The notes: generated by a model from the letters alone, not told the origin. Counted from the first letter of the stretch, positions 16,321-25,616 are shown. The stretch: DNA of 64,000 bases from JACCTU01 sp963769665 (GCA_963769665.1 CAVYMQ010000003.1:1054001-1118000), one strand, 5' to 3'. A program made the numbers and translations.

Positions 16321-19300
16321 GCGGTCACTGCGAGTCCCGCCTCGGCCTCGCGCACGTAGCGCGACGCCTTGACCGACCGGTAGAAGTCGAGCGCCGCGCG
16401 CAGGTTCGCGTCGCCGCCCGCCTGAAGCCGCGCGAACGCCTCGTCGGTGACGGCGCCGCAACGAGCGTAGATCTCGGCGGCTTGCGGCCAGTCGTTCGAG
16501 CCGACCGCCTCGGCGGCCTCGAGCCAGGGAGTCCTTCTGCTGTGCATCGTGGCGAGAAACTGCCGCAAGACACCATGTTGCGTCCAGGTCCACGCACCGA
16601 TCGAGTTGGCGCCGAAGGCCAGCCGCGACGGCCGCGCCGACCGGAGCGCGATCAGCTCATCGAGCAACTCGCGAGCTTCGACCGTCTCGCCCAGTGACGT
16701 CAGGACGAACGCGCGGACCATCAGCGCGGGGTACATGGTCTGTGGGTAGCGAAGAGCGCGTGCCTCCTCCAGTGCCGCTCCGCTATCGGCCATCGCGCCG
16801 CTCGTGTCGTCCCGTGCGATGCGGATGTGGGCCCGCACCAGTGCAGCCCACCACTGAGACCCTACTGCGCCGTCCTCGCCTTCGAGCGCCTCGTCAGCGG
16901 CGACGAGCGCCTCGTCGAAGTGACCACGCTCGAACAAGCGCGCGGGCTTCGCTCCCCGGTCCCAGTTCAGGTAGGGCACCAGTCCGAACCGAAGCGCGAC
17001 GTCGAGTCCCGCCTGGCTGGCCTCGTTCGACTCGGCGAGCCGTCCCTCGAGGCGGAGCAGGACGGCGAGGTTGTTGTAGGAGCGCGCGGCCTCCGGAGAG
17101 TTGATCGCGGTCCCGATCGCGATGCTCTCGCGGACGTCGTCGATCCCGGTTGGGTCGTCGTGCTCGAGTTTCGCGGAGCCGACGTAGAGCAATGCTTCGG
17201 CCCGGATCGCCTCGAGACCGAGCTCCTCTGACATCTCGAGGGCTTCCCGGCCGAGCTCGAGCGCTGTCGGATAGTCGGCGCTGAGATAGGCGGAGCGCGC
17301 CCGGGTCGTCAGCACCGCTGCCTTTGCGCGTGAGGCGCCGACCGTCGACACGAGTCGGGATGCCCGCTCGAGATGTGTGTCCGTCCGCTCTCGGTCGTAC
17401 GACATGAAGCCGCCCATCGCGTTCAGGTTCTCGGCCTCGGCGGCGCTCTCGACCTCCCCGACGGCCTCGAGACGAGTGGCCGCTTCAGCCAGGGTCACGG
17501 CACCTGTTCCTTCGCCGTAGAACTCTGCGCGCCCGAGCCGGAAGAGCAGCTCGGCGCGCTCACGTCCTTCATCCGTAAGTCCCTCGAGCGCCGAGCGGTA
17601 ATAGTCGGCGGCTGTGCGGAATGCGTTCAGGCCGGCAGCCCGATCGCCCGCGTTGCGCAACGCCTCGACGGCCCGTGCCGCGATCTCGGTCGTGTCCCGC
17701 TTCGCGGCTCGTTCGAGCTCGAGCGCCGCGAGATAGTGGTGCGCGACCAGCTCGGCATGGTCCTGGGGACGGCCGAGGCCCTCAAGCCAATCGGCCGCGC
17801 GCAGGTGCTTGGCCGTCCGGTCGGCGCGTGGGATCTGCCCGTAGGCCACGTCGCGTACGAGCACGTGACGGAACCCGAACTCGTCCTCTCCGGACACAGA
17901 CGAGCGTCGTTCGCGCCGGATGAACTCCTTGCGTTCGAGCGAGTGCAGCTCCTCCGTGCTTCCTTCGGCTCCGAGCGCGCCCGACCAGAACACCTTCCCG
18001 ATCACGGCTGCGTCCTGGAGCAGGGCCTTCTCCTCCGCGGGGAGTGCGTCGAGGCGCGCGGCGATCAGGCCGTGGACGCTCTCCGGAAGCGCGAGGTCGT
18101 CCACCGTCCCGCGTTCCAGGTAGAGCCGCGCGAACTGCTCGGCGTAGAGCGGGTTGCCGCTCGCCCGCTCCAGGAGGGCCTGCTGCGTCTCGGCGGGCAG
18201 CACGGCGCGGTCCAGCACGAGCGACAGCAGCTTCGAGGCGTCTTGATCCGAGAGGGGAGAGAGGTTGAGCGTGAGCGCGTTTCGCTTTCCACCGCCCCAG
18301 CCGGGACGGCGCTCGAGCAGCTCGGGCCGGGCAGTGCAGAGCACGAGCATGGGCACGCCCGTCGCCCAGTCGACCAGGTGGTCGATGAAGTCGAGCAGCC
18401 CGTCGTCGGCCCAGTGGACGTCCTCGAAGACGAGCACGAGCGGGCGGTGGTCGGCGAGCGATTCCAGGAACGACCGCCACGCTGCGAACGACTCCTCACG
18501 GGTCGAGGCGGCGGAGTCCGCTTCGATGCCGACGAGAGGCGCGAGCCTTGCGGCTACCCAGTCCGCATCGTCCTCGACAACGTCGCGGACCGCGCGGCCG
18601 AGCTTGTCGGCGACCACGTCCGGGTCGTCGCCCTCGAGGATGCCCGCCTGCGCCTTGACCATCTCGGAGAGCGCCCAGAAGCTGACGCCTTCGCCGAGCG
18701 GGAGCGACCGGCCCTGGCGCCAGTACACGAGCGTGTCGCCGCGGCCGACGGCGCCGAACAGCTCCCAGGCGAGCCGGCTTTTCCCGATCCCGGGCACGCC
18801 GACGAGCGTGACGAGCTGCGGCTCGCGCTCCTGCTGCGCGCGGGCAAGCGCGTCGACCAGCGAGTTGAGCTCGGATGCGCGCCCGACGAGCGCTGCTCCG
18901 CCGTGCTGGCGCACGTCGACGCCGAAGCGCGACCGAGCCTGCAGCGCTTCCCATACGGCGATCGGCTCGCTCTTCCCTTTCGCGACGACCGGGTCGGCGT
19001 CGCCGTAGTCGATCACGTGGTTCGTCGCGCGCTGCGTCTGCTCGCCGACCAGGATCCCGTTGACGGGCGCCGCGGACTGGAGGCGCGACGCCGTGTTCAC
19101 GACGTCCCCCGCGATCATCCCTTCGCCGCTGTCGGGACGCGCGTCGAGCGAGACGAGCGCCTCGCCCGTGTTCACGGCGATCCGGACCTCGACGCCCTCC
19201 TCCTCGAGCGCCCAGTCCCGGATCGCGAGCGCCGCCCGAAGCGCTCGCTCGGGGTCGTCCTCCCGTGCGACCGGTGCGCCGAAGACCGCGACGACGGCGT

Positions 19301-19481
19301 CCCCGATGAACTTCTCGACGGTGCCGCCCCACTGCTCGAGCTCCGCGCGCAAACGGTCGTGGTACGGACGGAGGACGGCGTCGACGTCCTCGGGATCGAG
19401 CTGCTCGGAGCGCGACGTGAAACCGACCAGGTCGGCGAAGAGGACGGTGACGACCTTCCGCTCCCGGCGGGCCTCGGCCAT
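16317..19481 (-). CDS. Class III adenylate/guanylate cyclase fused to AAA ATPase and TPR repeats
   Basis: 1054 aa. Residues ~8-180 are a class III cyclase catalytic domain: metal Asp in LFADLVGFTSR, second Asp in KFIGDAVVAVFG, and the transition-state Asn/Arg in GDVVNTASRLQ. Residues ~200-500 are an STAND-type ATPase with Walker A GVPGIGKSR and Walker B VLVFEDVHWADD. The rest is a helical TPR-like array. Such proteins sense protein or metabolite signals and may make cAMP. The MFS-cNMP fusion next door is a plausible effector. Confidence 0.9.
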   Translation of the reverse strand: MAEARRERKVVTVLFADLVGFTSRSEQLDPEDVDAVLRPYHDRLRAELEQWGGTVEKFIGDAVVAVFGAPVAREDDPERALRAALAIRDWALEEEGVEVRIAVNTGEALVSLDARPDSGEGMIAGDVVNTASRLQSAAPVNGILVGEQTQRATNHVIDYGDADPVVAKGKSEPIAVWEALQARSRFGVDVRQHGGAALVGRASELNSLVDALARAQQEREPQLVTLVGVPGIGKSRLAWELFGAVGRGDTLVYWRQGRSLPLGEGVSFWALSEMVKAQAGILEGDDPDVVADKLGRAVRDVVEDDADWVAARLAPLVGIEADSAASTREESFAAWRSFLESLADHRPLVLVFEDVHWADDGLLDFIDHLVDWATGVPMLVLCTARPELLERRPGWGGGKRNALTLNLSPLSDQDASKLLSLVLDRAVLPAETQQALLERASGNPLYAEQFARLYLERGTVDDLALPESVHGLIAARLDALPAEEKALLQDAAVIGKVFWSGALGAEGSTEELHSLERKEFIRRERRSSVSGEDEFGFRHVLVRDVAYGQIPRADRTAKHLRAADWLEGLGRPQDHAELVAHHYLAALELERAAKRDTTEIAARAVEALRNAGDRAAGLNAFRTAADYYRSALEGLTDEGRERAELLFRLGRAEFYGEGTGAVTLAEAATRLEAVGEVESAAEAENLNAMGGFMSYDRERTDTHLERASRLVSTVGASRAKAAVLTTRARSAYLSADYPTALELGREALEMSEELGLEAIRAEALLYVGSAKLEHDDPTGIDDVRESIAIGTAINSPEAARSYNNLAVLLRLEGRLAESNEASQAGLDVALRFGLVPYLNWDRGAKPARLFERGHFDEALVAADEALEGEDGAVGSQWWAALVRAHIRIARDDTSGAMADSGAALEEARALRYPQTMYPALMVRAFVLTSLGETVEARELLDELIALRSARPSRLAFGANSIGAWTWTQHGVLRQFLATMHSRRTPWLEAAEAVGSNDWPQAAEIYARCGAVTDEAFARLQAGGDANLRAALDFYRSVKASRYVREAEAGLAVTA

Positions 19482-19507
19482 GGGCCGAGTCTAGAACGCC
19501 CCGGGAG

Positions 19508-20341
19508 CTACAGCTCGCCGCTGAACGTGTCGCAGGCGGCCGAGTCGCCCTTGTTCATGCCGCGCGTGAACCACTTCATCCGCTGCTCGGAGGAGCCGTG
19601 GGTCCAGTTCTCCGGCGTCACCCGCCCGGTCGTGCGCTGCTGGATGCGGTCGTCCCCGACGGCGGCGGCCGCGTCGAGCCCCTCCTGCACGTCGCCGGGC
19701 TCGAGCAGCTTCCGCCGCTCGGCGGTGTAGCCCCAGACTCCCGCCAGACAGTCCGCCTGCAGCTCGAGCCGGATCGCGTCCTCGCGGTTCTCCACACGTT
19801 CGAGGATGCCGAGGACGTTTTGCACGTGGTGGCCGACTTCGTGCGCAATCACGTACGCGTGCGCGAAATCGCCTGAGGCCCCGAAGCGGTCACGGAGGTC
19901 CCGGAAGAAGGAGAGATCGAGGTAGACCTTCCCGTCGGTCGGGCAGTAGTGCGGTCCCACCTGGGCAGTGGCTCCCCCGCAGCTCGACTGTGTCGCCTGC
20001 GTGAAGAGCACGAGCGTGGGCTGGCGATACTCGCGACCCGCGCGCTGGAACATGTCCGCCCAGGTTCGGTCGACGTCGGAGAAGACGCGCGTGGAGAAGT
20101 CCGCCAGCGTCGCGTCTTCCGGCGGCACGGGGCCGGCGTTCTGTGCCGGAGGGAGGGGGTCGAACGGACTGCCGCCGGACCCCCCGCCGCCCGGGACGTT
20201 GCCCGTCAGCAGCGCGATGGCAATCAGCACGATGATCCCGAGCCCGCCGCCGCCGACGCCCATCGGCATGCCGCCCATGCCGCCGCCCATGCCGCGGCGA
20301 TCCTCGACCCTGCCGCCACCCGGTAGTCGTTTCCATCTCAC
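19508..20341 (-). CDS. Neutral zinc metallopeptidase (YpfJ / KPN_02809 family)
   Basis: 277 aa. The N-terminus MRWKRLPGGGRVEDRRG is the family hallmark, followed by a glycine-rich stretch and one membrane helix (GLGIIVLIAIALLTG). The large extracytoplasmic part contains the zinc site HEVGHHVQN with the downstream Glu-containing helix (LELQADCLAGVWG). Members are membrane-anchored peptidases of unknown substrate. It is followed by the large cyclase gene (26 nt). Confidence 0.88.
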   Translation of the reverse strand: MRWKRLPGGGRVEDRRGMGGGMGGMPMGVGGGGLGIIVLIAIALLTGNVPGGGGSGGSPFDPLPPAQNAGPVPPEDATLADFSTRVFSDVDRTWADMFQRAGREYRQPTLVLFTQATQSSCGGATAQVGPHYCPTDGKVYLDLSFFRDLRDRFGASGDFAHAYVIAHEVGHHVQNVLGILERVENREDAIRLELQADCLAGVWGYTAERRKLLEPGDVQEGLDAAAAVGDDRIQQRTTGRVTPENWTHGSSEQRMKWFTRGMNKGDSAACDTFSGEL

Positions 20342-20378
20342 GGGACTGGTGTTACCGCGCTCGGCGAAACCGAATCGT

Positions 20379-22805
20379 CTAGGACTGGGAGGCCTTCAAC
20401 GCCTGAAGCTCGCGCTCGTAGCGCTCGAGTTTCTCGCGCTCGGCGCCGACGACCTCGGGCGCGGCGTTAGCGACGAAGCGGTCGTTGCCGAGCATCCGCT
20501 TGGAGCGTTCGACCTCCTTGCTCAACCGGTCGATCTCGACCTGGGCGTTGCCGTCCGCCTTCACGCGCTCGGGCCGGACGACCGCCTCGAAGATGCGGCG
20601 GTCCTCCGGGGCGAGGTCCACCTGCACCTGGCTGCGCCGGAAGATCGCGGCCGCGTCCTGCACGCGCACGAGCGCGCCGCCGTCATCGGAGAAGCGCGGG
20701 TCGGCGCCCGGCCACTCGGCGACGATCAGCCTCGATGCGCGATCGGGCAGGTTCGACCAGATCTCCTCGGTCACGTGCGGCATCACGGGGTGCAGGAGCT
20801 TGAGCAGCCGCTCGAGCGCCGCGAGCGCGGTGGCGCGCGCATCGTCGTCGCCGCCTTCGTAGAGCCGCGGCTTGATCGCCTCCGCGTACCAGTCGCAGAA
20901 GTCGTCGAACGTGATGCGGTACAGCGTGTTCACGGTGCCCGCGAAGTCGAAGGCCTCGAGCTCGCGCTCGATGTGGCCGCGCGCCGCGTCGAGGCGAGCG
21001 AGGATCCAGCGTTCCTCGACGCTCGTCGGTCGCAGGTCGGGCTTCGAGTCGCCGGCGTTCGCGAGGATCAGGCGTGACACGTTCCAGAGCTTGTTCGCGA
21101 GCTTGCGCCCCTCGTCGATCATCCCGACGTTGAAGCGCACGTCCTGCGTCGAGGACATCTTGAGCAGCCCGTAGCGGGTGGCATCGGCGCCGTGCGACCC
21201 GATCACCTCGAGCGGATCGATGCCGGTGCCGAGGCTCTTCGACATGCGTCGGCCGTCGGGCGCCTGGATCGTCGAGTGGATGATCACGTCGCGGAACGGC
21301 ACCTCGCCCATTAACTCGAGGCCCGACATGATCATCCGCGCCTCCCAGAGGAAGATGATCCCGCGGTCGGTCGCGTTCACGTCGTTCGGATAGAAGTAGT
21401 CGAGGTCGGGCGTCGGCTCGGGCCAGCCGAGCGTCGCGAACGGCCAGAGCGCTGACGAGAACCAGGTGTCGAGGACGTCCTCGTCCTGGTGGATCTCGGT
21501 CGAGCCGCACTCCGAGCAACCGTCCGGCGTGTTCTCGGCGACGGTCGTGTGACCCTCGGGGCAGTACCACGCCGGGATCCGGTGCCCCCACCAGATCTGC
21601 CGCGAGATGCACCAGTCGCGGATGTTGTCGAGCCAGTCGAGCGCGACCGCGTTCTGCTGCTCAGGCGTGAACGTCACTCGTCGATCGCGGATCGCTGCGG
21701 CTGCCGGCTCCGCCAGCGGCTTCATCTTCACCCACCACTGGAGCGTGATCAGCGGCTCGATCCGCGCCCCGCAGCGGTCGCAGTGCCCGACCGAGTGCCG
21801 GTAGGGCTCCTGGTTCTCGAGCAGTCCCTGCTCTCGGAGCCGAGAGACGATCCGCTCGTTCGCCTCCTTCTGCGTGAGCCCCGCGAACTCGCCGGCGGCC
21901 TCGTTCATCCGGCCGTCGGGACCGATCACCGTGAGCTCCTCGAGCCCGTGGTCCTTGCCGATGTCGAAGTCCATCGGGTCGTGACCGGGCGTGATCTTCA
22001 GTGCGCCCGTGCCGAAGTCCAGCTCGACGCGCTCGTCGGCGACGATCGACACCCGACGCTCGACGATCGGCACGATCGCCTCCTTGCCGATCAGGTGCTT
22101 GTAGCGCTCGTCGTTCGGGTTGACCGCGACGCCGGTGTCCGCGAGCATCGTCGCGGGACGCACCGTCGCGATGGTGACGTGCCCGGACCCGTCCGCGAGC
22201 GGGTAGCGGATCCAGCTGAGCGTGTCGTCCACCGGAACGTGGTTGACCTCGAGGTCAGAGATCGCCGACATGTCGTGCGGGCACCAGTTGACGATCCGGT
22301 TCGCGCGGTAGATCAGCTCCTTACCGTGCAGGTGCACGAAGAAGCGCATGACCGCGCGCACGTAGCGCTCGTCCATCGTCATCCGCTCGCGTCGGTAGTC
22401 CATCGACGCGCCGAGCGCGCGAAGCTGCCTCATGATCACGAGCCCGTATTCCTCGAGCCACGCCCACACGCGCTCGAGGAACGCCTCCCGACCGAGGTCG
22501 TGGCGGGTCTTGCCTTCCTTCGCGAGCACTCGCTCCACGACGTTCTGCGTCGCGATGCCCGCGTGGTCGTACCCGGTCTGCCAGAGCGCGTTGAACCCGC
22601 GCATGCGGTGCCAGCGGATCAGCGCGTCCTGGATCGAGGCGTTGAGCGCGTGACCCATGTGCAACTCGCCCGTGACGTTGGGCGGCGGGAACGCGATCGT
22701 GTACGGCTCCCGCTCGGGGTCGACCTCGGCGTTGTAGAGGCCCTCGGCCTCCCAGGTCTGTTGCCAGCGCGCCTCGACGCCCTCCGGCTTGTAGAGGGGT
22801 TCCAT
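20379..22805 (-). CDS. valS: Valyl-tRNA synthetase
   Basis: 808 aa class Ia synthetase charging tRNA-Val. The HIGH motif reads HMGHALN near residue 48 and KMSKS reads RMSKSLGTG near residue 525. The CP1 editing domain, zinc-like Cys pairs (CDRCG, CPEGH, CSECG) and a short C-terminal coiled-coil arm are present. The protein is a little shorter than the ~880 aa of E. coli ValS. A tRNA-Val gene lies 1.2 kb away on the same strand. A TATACT box (22840-22845) about 35 nt before the ATG is a candidate -10. Confidence 0.97.
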   Translation of the reverse strand: MEPLYKPEGVEARWQQTWEAEGLYNAEVDPEREPYTIAFPPPNVTGELHMGHALNASIQDALIRWHRMRGFNALWQTGYDHAGIATQNVVERVLAKEGKTRHDLGREAFLERVWAWLEEYGLVIMRQLRALGASMDYRRERMTMDERYVRAVMRFFVHLHGKELIYRANRIVNWCPHDMSAISDLEVNHVPVDDTLSWIRYPLADGSGHVTIATVRPATMLADTGVAVNPNDERYKHLIGKEAIVPIVERRVSIVADERVELDFGTGALKITPGHDPMDFDIGKDHGLEELTVIGPDGRMNEAAGEFAGLTQKEANERIVSRLREQGLLENQEPYRHSVGHCDRCGARIEPLITLQWWVKMKPLAEPAAAAIRDRRVTFTPEQQNAVALDWLDNIRDWCISRQIWWGHRIPAWYCPEGHTTVAENTPDGCSECGSTEIHQDEDVLDTWFSSALWPFATLGWPEPTPDLDYFYPNDVNATDRGIIFLWEARMIMSGLELMGEVPFRDVIIHSTIQAPDGRRMSKSLGTGIDPLEVIGSHGADATRYGLLKMSSTQDVRFNVGMIDEGRKLANKLWNVSRLILANAGDSKPDLRPTSVEERWILARLDAARGHIERELEAFDFAGTVNTLYRITFDDFCDWYAEAIKPRLYEGGDDDARATALAALERLLKLLHPVMPHVTEEIWSNLPDRASRLIVAEWPGADPRFSDDGGALVRVQDAAAIFRRSQVQVDLAPEDRRIFEAVVRPERVKADGNAQVEIDRLSKEVERSKRMLGNDRFVANAAPEVVGAEREKLERYERELQALKASQS

Positions 22806-22853
22806 CGATCCGGTGAGGTCAGGCAGCGACTATGCGGCGAGTATAGCGCCGGC

Positions 22854-23213
22854 TCACTGCGGCACCCCGACGCAGTGGCTCGCCTGCGCGAGGAACCCGT
22901 TCGTCGGCTTGTCGAACCAGACGTAGAGGCAGAAGTCGTTGGCCACGTCGTTGTACTCCCAGGCGTCGGTGCCCTGCATCTTGACCTTGCGCAGCCCGTC
23001 TTTGTCGAGCTTGTCCTCGTCCGGGTAGATGGCGACCACCGGTTGCTGGTCCTCCTTGCGCGGGGTCGCCTCGATGATCGTCGCCTTGACCTCGGGGTCG
23101 ACCATCACGTCCTTCGCCTCGTCCTCCGTGTAGCCGCCCCAGCGCTCCGCGGAGCCGCAACCGGCGAGGAGCAGAAGCGCCAGGAGGCACGTGATCGGGG
23201 CGAATCGCTTCAT
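22854..23213 (-). CDS. Small lipoprotein of unknown function
   Basis: 119 aa from the ATG at 23213, which begins a classical lipoprotein signal MKRFAPITCLLALLLLAGC with the lipidated Cys at 19. An ATG three codons earlier would also work. The mature part is acidic and contains two further Cys (CLYVW and HCVGVP) that may pair. It is probably anchored to the outer face of the membrane. Family not recognised. It lies just upstream of valS on the same strand. Confidence 0.72.
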   Translation of the reverse strand: MKRFAPITCLLALLLLAGCGSAERWGGYTEDEAKDVMVDPEVKATIIEATPRKEDQQPVVAIYPDEDKLDKDGLRKVKMQGTDAWEYNDVANDFCLYVWFDKPTNGFLAQASHCVGVPQ

Positions 23214-23270
23214 CGAGTCCATTAGACGCGGGAGGAGTCTGCCAGTTGGGCGGCGGGGCCGGTACGCCAA

Positions 23271-23295
23271 ACTGCCCAGCACGAGGCCGGGCAGT
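23271..23295 (-). terminator. Intrinsic terminator of the secreted-protein gene
   Basis: ACTGCCC and GGGCAGT form a 7-bp stem with an 11-nt loop, followed on the minus strand by TTTGG, 50 nt past the stop of the 175-aa secreted protein. Confidence 0.6.
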
Positions 23296-23347
23296 CGGTG
23301 TCGGAGTCAGCTGAAGCAGCCCCGAGGGTTGTCACTACTTACTCGTG

Positions 23348-23875
23348 TTACTTGCTGATCGGCATCCCGATGCACGAGTGCGCTGCGTCGGCGCCGCCAC
23401 CCATGGAGCTGACGTACTCGCCGTGGTTCTTGAAGTTGCTCGTGTTGGTGAAGATCGGCTTCGTACCCTTCATCTCGATCGTCCACGGCACTTGCACGTT
23501 CAGCGTGGCGATCGTAATCGCGTCACCGAACGGCGCGTTGCCAAGCCAGTACTTGAGACCGTCCTGGCGCGTCGCTTCGAGACTGACCGAGTCCTTGGCC
23601 AAAGTGCCAATGATCGTCTCGGTGGCGGAGTAAGGGCCGTTCTGGTCGCTTCCGTAGATCTTGCCGGTGCCCTCGAACGTGCCGTCGCACGGGTTGACCT
23701 CGACCTCGTAATCGTGCTTCCAGAGGTTGTCCCACTGACCCACCGCACCGGCGGGCTGAGTCACGGTGAACGTCGCTGTCTGTAGCTGGTAGCGCTCAAC
23801 GCCGGCCGAGGCGGACGAGATGACTGCCATTGATGCGACCGCCGCAAGGGCGACCGCCAGGATGAACTTCTTCAT
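23348..23875 (-). CDS. Secreted protein of unknown function
   Basis: 175 aa from the ATG at 23875, with GAGAGGG upstream. The signal peptide MKKFILAVALAAVASMAVISSASA ends in a canonical A-x-A site. The mature domain is rich in Thr, Gly and aromatic residues and looks like a small beta-sandwich; Cys residues in VNPCDGTF and HSCIGM could form a disulfide. The start of mature residues (VERYQLQTATFTVTQPAG) occurs in exported actinobacterial proteins of unknown role. Confidence 0.72.
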   Translation of the reverse strand: MKKFILAVALAAVASMAVISSASAGVERYQLQTATFTVTQPAGAVGQWDNLWKHDYEVEVNPCDGTFEGTGKIYGSDQNGPYSATETIIGTLAKDSVSLEATRQDGLKYWLGNAPFGDAITIATLNVQVPWTIEMKGTKPIFTNTSNFKNHGEYVSSMGGGADAAHSCIGMPISK

Positions 23876-23995
23876 TGCAAACCCTCTCTGTGACCGGCGA
23901 CCCAATGTCGTCCGGCTCGAGAGGGATTGTGCATAGCAAAACCGCTATACGGCTGGACCCAGTTGAGTCAACTGCTTCGAGGCCCTTTTTCGTGT

Positions 23996-24067
23996 GGGCG
24001 GTACCGGGCTCGAACCAGTGACCTCCTGCGTGTAAAGCAGGCGCTCTACCAACTGAGCTAACCGCCC
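23996..24067 (-). tRNA. tRNA-Val (anticodon TAC)
   Basis: 72 nt folds as a full cloverleaf: acceptor GGGCGGT/ACCGCCC, D-arm GCTC/GAGC, anticodon stem CCTGC/GCAGG with loop TTTACAC and T-arm ACTGG-TTCGAGC-CCGGT. The CCA end is not encoded. Confidence 0.97.
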
Positions 24068-24091
24068 GCGCGCAGTCTGCCATCTTGATAC

Positions 24092-24111
24092 GTATCGACG
24101 TTCTTCGATAC
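24092..24111. promoter_or_regulatory. ArsR operator
   Basis: Perfect inverted repeat GTATCGA-N6-TCGATAC, 10 nt before the arsR start codon. ArsR/SmtB proteins bind A/T-containing dyads of this shape (ATCAA-N6-TTGAT-like), so this is the likely autoregulatory site, overlapping the promoter. Confidence 0.75.
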
Positions 24112-24121
24112 ATTGCGGGCG

Positions 24122-24460
24122 ATGGAAGCGCTCGCGATCGTGTGCTGCGCCCCGCTCGCGGCACCGCTGCTCTCTGACGAGGAGACCGACGCGACCGCCG
24201 AGCTCTTCCGCGCGCTCGGCGATCCGGCGCGCGTTCGGATCATGAACGTGCTCGCGACGAACGACGGGCCGGTCTGCGTGTGCAACCTCGTCGAGCCGCT
24301 CGGGCTATCGCAGCCGACCGTCTCGCACCACATGAAGAAGCTGCTCGAGGTCGGCCTCGTCGACCGGGAGCAGCGCGGGAAGTGGGCGTACTTCTCGCTG
24401 AAGCCGGAAGCCGCACGCAAGCTCGCGGCCGTCGCCGACCTGAAGGGAGTGTGCTGCTGA
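24122..24460 (+). CDS. arsR: ArsR-family arsenic-responsive repressor
   Basis: 112 aa winged helix protein. The metal box reads VCVCNLVEPL (Cys52 and Cys54), close to the ELCVCDL As(III) site, next to the recognition helix LSQPTVSHHMKKL. Additional Cys pairs at 8-9 and at the extreme C-terminus (111-112) may complete an alternative metal site. It is first of a three-gene operon (arsR-arsM-arsC) and its stop overlaps the arsM start as TGATG. An operator-like dyad lies just upstream. Confidence 0.9.
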   Translation: MEALAIVCCAPLAAPLLSDEETDATAELFRALGDPARVRIMNVLATNDGPVCVCNLVEPLGLSQPTVSHHMKKLLEVGLVDREQRGKWAYFSLKPEAARKLAAVADLKGVCC

Positions 24461-25236
24461 TGACCACCACGACGAGCGCGGAGAACCTGCGCGAAGAGGT
24501 GCGCCGCCGCTACGCGCTCGCAGCCGTCGCCGCCGATGCCGGAAGGTGTGGCTGTGCGACCGACGGAGGCTGCTGTGGGAACGTGGCCTGCGACGGTGAC
24601 GACGGAACGTTCGGCAGCACGCTCTACTCGGAGCAGGAACGCAACGACCTTCCGGGCGCCGCGACGCTCGCCTCGCTGGGCTGCGGTAACCCGAGTGCGG
24701 TCGCGGAGCTCCGTGCGGGCGAGACCGTCCTCGACCTCGGCTCCGGCGGCGGCATCGACGTGCTCCTCTCGGCGAGGCGCGTTGGCGAGAGCGGGCTCGC
24801 GTACGGGCTCGACATGACCGACGAGATGCTGGCCCTTGCTCAGCGCAACGCGGAGCAGGCGGGCATCCGGAACGCGATCTTCTTGAAGGGCGTGATCGAA
24901 GAGATCCCGCTGCCCGCGGGCTCCGTCGACGTGGTGATCTCGAACTGCGTAATCAACCTCTCGACAGACAAGCCCGCCGTGCTGACCGAGATCGCACGCG
25001 TGCTCAAGCCGGGCGGACGGATCGGGATCAGCGACGTGGTCGCCGAGGACCGGCTGACCGAGCCGGAGCGCGCGGAGCGGGGCAGCTACGTGGGCTGCAT
25101 CGCCGGGGCGCTTTCGAAGTCCGAGTACGAAGCCGGCCTCGAGGCTGCGGGGTTCCGCGACGTGTTGGTCGAGTTCACGCACTCCGTCGCCGACGGAATG
25201 CACGGCGCGATCGTCAAAGGCGTCAAGTCGGCTTGA
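24460..25236 (+). CDS. arsM: Arsenite S-adenosylmethionine methyltransferase
   Basis: 258 aa class I methyltransferase. SAM motif I is LDLGSGGGID; the three cysteines that bind As(III) in characterised ArsM are at Cys75 (LGCGNPS), Cys163 (SNCVINL) and Cys213 (VGCIAGAL). A further Cys cluster (CGC, CC, C) lies at residues 30-44. It would convert arsenite to methylated, partly volatile arsenicals. The ATG at 24460 is coupled to arsR and has GAAGGGAG upstream. Confidence 0.93.
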   Translation: MTTTTSAENLREEVRRRYALAAVAADAGRCGCATDGGCCGNVACDGDDGTFGSTLYSEQERNDLPGAATLASLGCGNPSAVAELRAGETVLDLGSGGGIDVLLSARRVGESGLAYGLDMTDEMLALAQRNAEQAGIRNAIFLKGVIEEIPLPAGSVDVVISNCVINLSTDKPAVLTEIARVLKPGGRIGISDVVAEDRLTEPERAERGSYVGCIAGALSKSEYEAGLEAAGFRDVLVEFTHSVADGMHGAIVKGVKSA

Positions 25237-25616
25237 ACGTGCTGTTCGTCTGCGTCGGGAACCAGGGCCGCTCGGTGATGGCCGAGCGTCTTTTCCGGCA
25301 GACGGCGGGCGATCGGCACTCGGCGCGCTCCGCGGGCAGCGCGCCCGGCTTTGCGACGCACGCCCAGGTGCTCGCCGCGCTCGAGGAGGTCGGCGTCGAC
25401 GCTTCCGACCACGTGCCGGCGAAGCTCGACGACGAGCGGATCGAGTGGGCGGACGTCGTCGTCGCAACGTGCGACGACGCGTGCCCGGTCGTTCCCGGCA
25501 AGCGTTACGTCAGCTGGCAGATCGAGGACCCCGCGGGGCAGCCGCTGCCCGACGTCCGCCGGATCCGGGACGAGATCGCCCGCCGTGTGGACGAGCTCGC
25601 CAGCGATCTCGGCTAG
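25233..25616 (+). CDS. arsC: Arsenate reductase, low-molecular-weight phosphatase type
   Basis: 127 aa. The P-loop CVGNQGRS has the CX5R pattern with nucleophile Cys7 and Arg13; the resolving cysteines are probably Cys79 and Cys83 (ATCDDAC), and the acid Asp is in WQIEDPAG. This layout matches thioredoxin-linked ArsC that reduces arsenate to arsenite for ArsM. It starts with TTG overlapping the arsM stop. No arsenite efflux pump (ArsB/Acr3) is in the operon. Confidence 0.9.
   Translation: MNVLFVCVGNQGRSVMAERLFRQTAGDRHSARSAGSAPGFATHAQVLAALEEVGVDASDHVPAKLDDERIEWADVVVATCDDACPVVPGKRYVSWQIEDPAGQPLPDVRRIRDEIARRVDELASDLG

Noticed and set aside
17373..19730. A 785-codon plus-strand frame opposite the cyclase gene
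   Set aside because: Antisense shadow of a gene with clear cyclase and ATPase motifs.
23933..23948. ATAGC-N6-GCTAT dyad downstream of tRNA-Val as its terminator
   Set aside because: The stem is only 5 bp and the T-run is inside the loop, so it cannot work as an intrinsic terminator. It might be an operator for the secreted-protein gene, but there is no regulator to support this.
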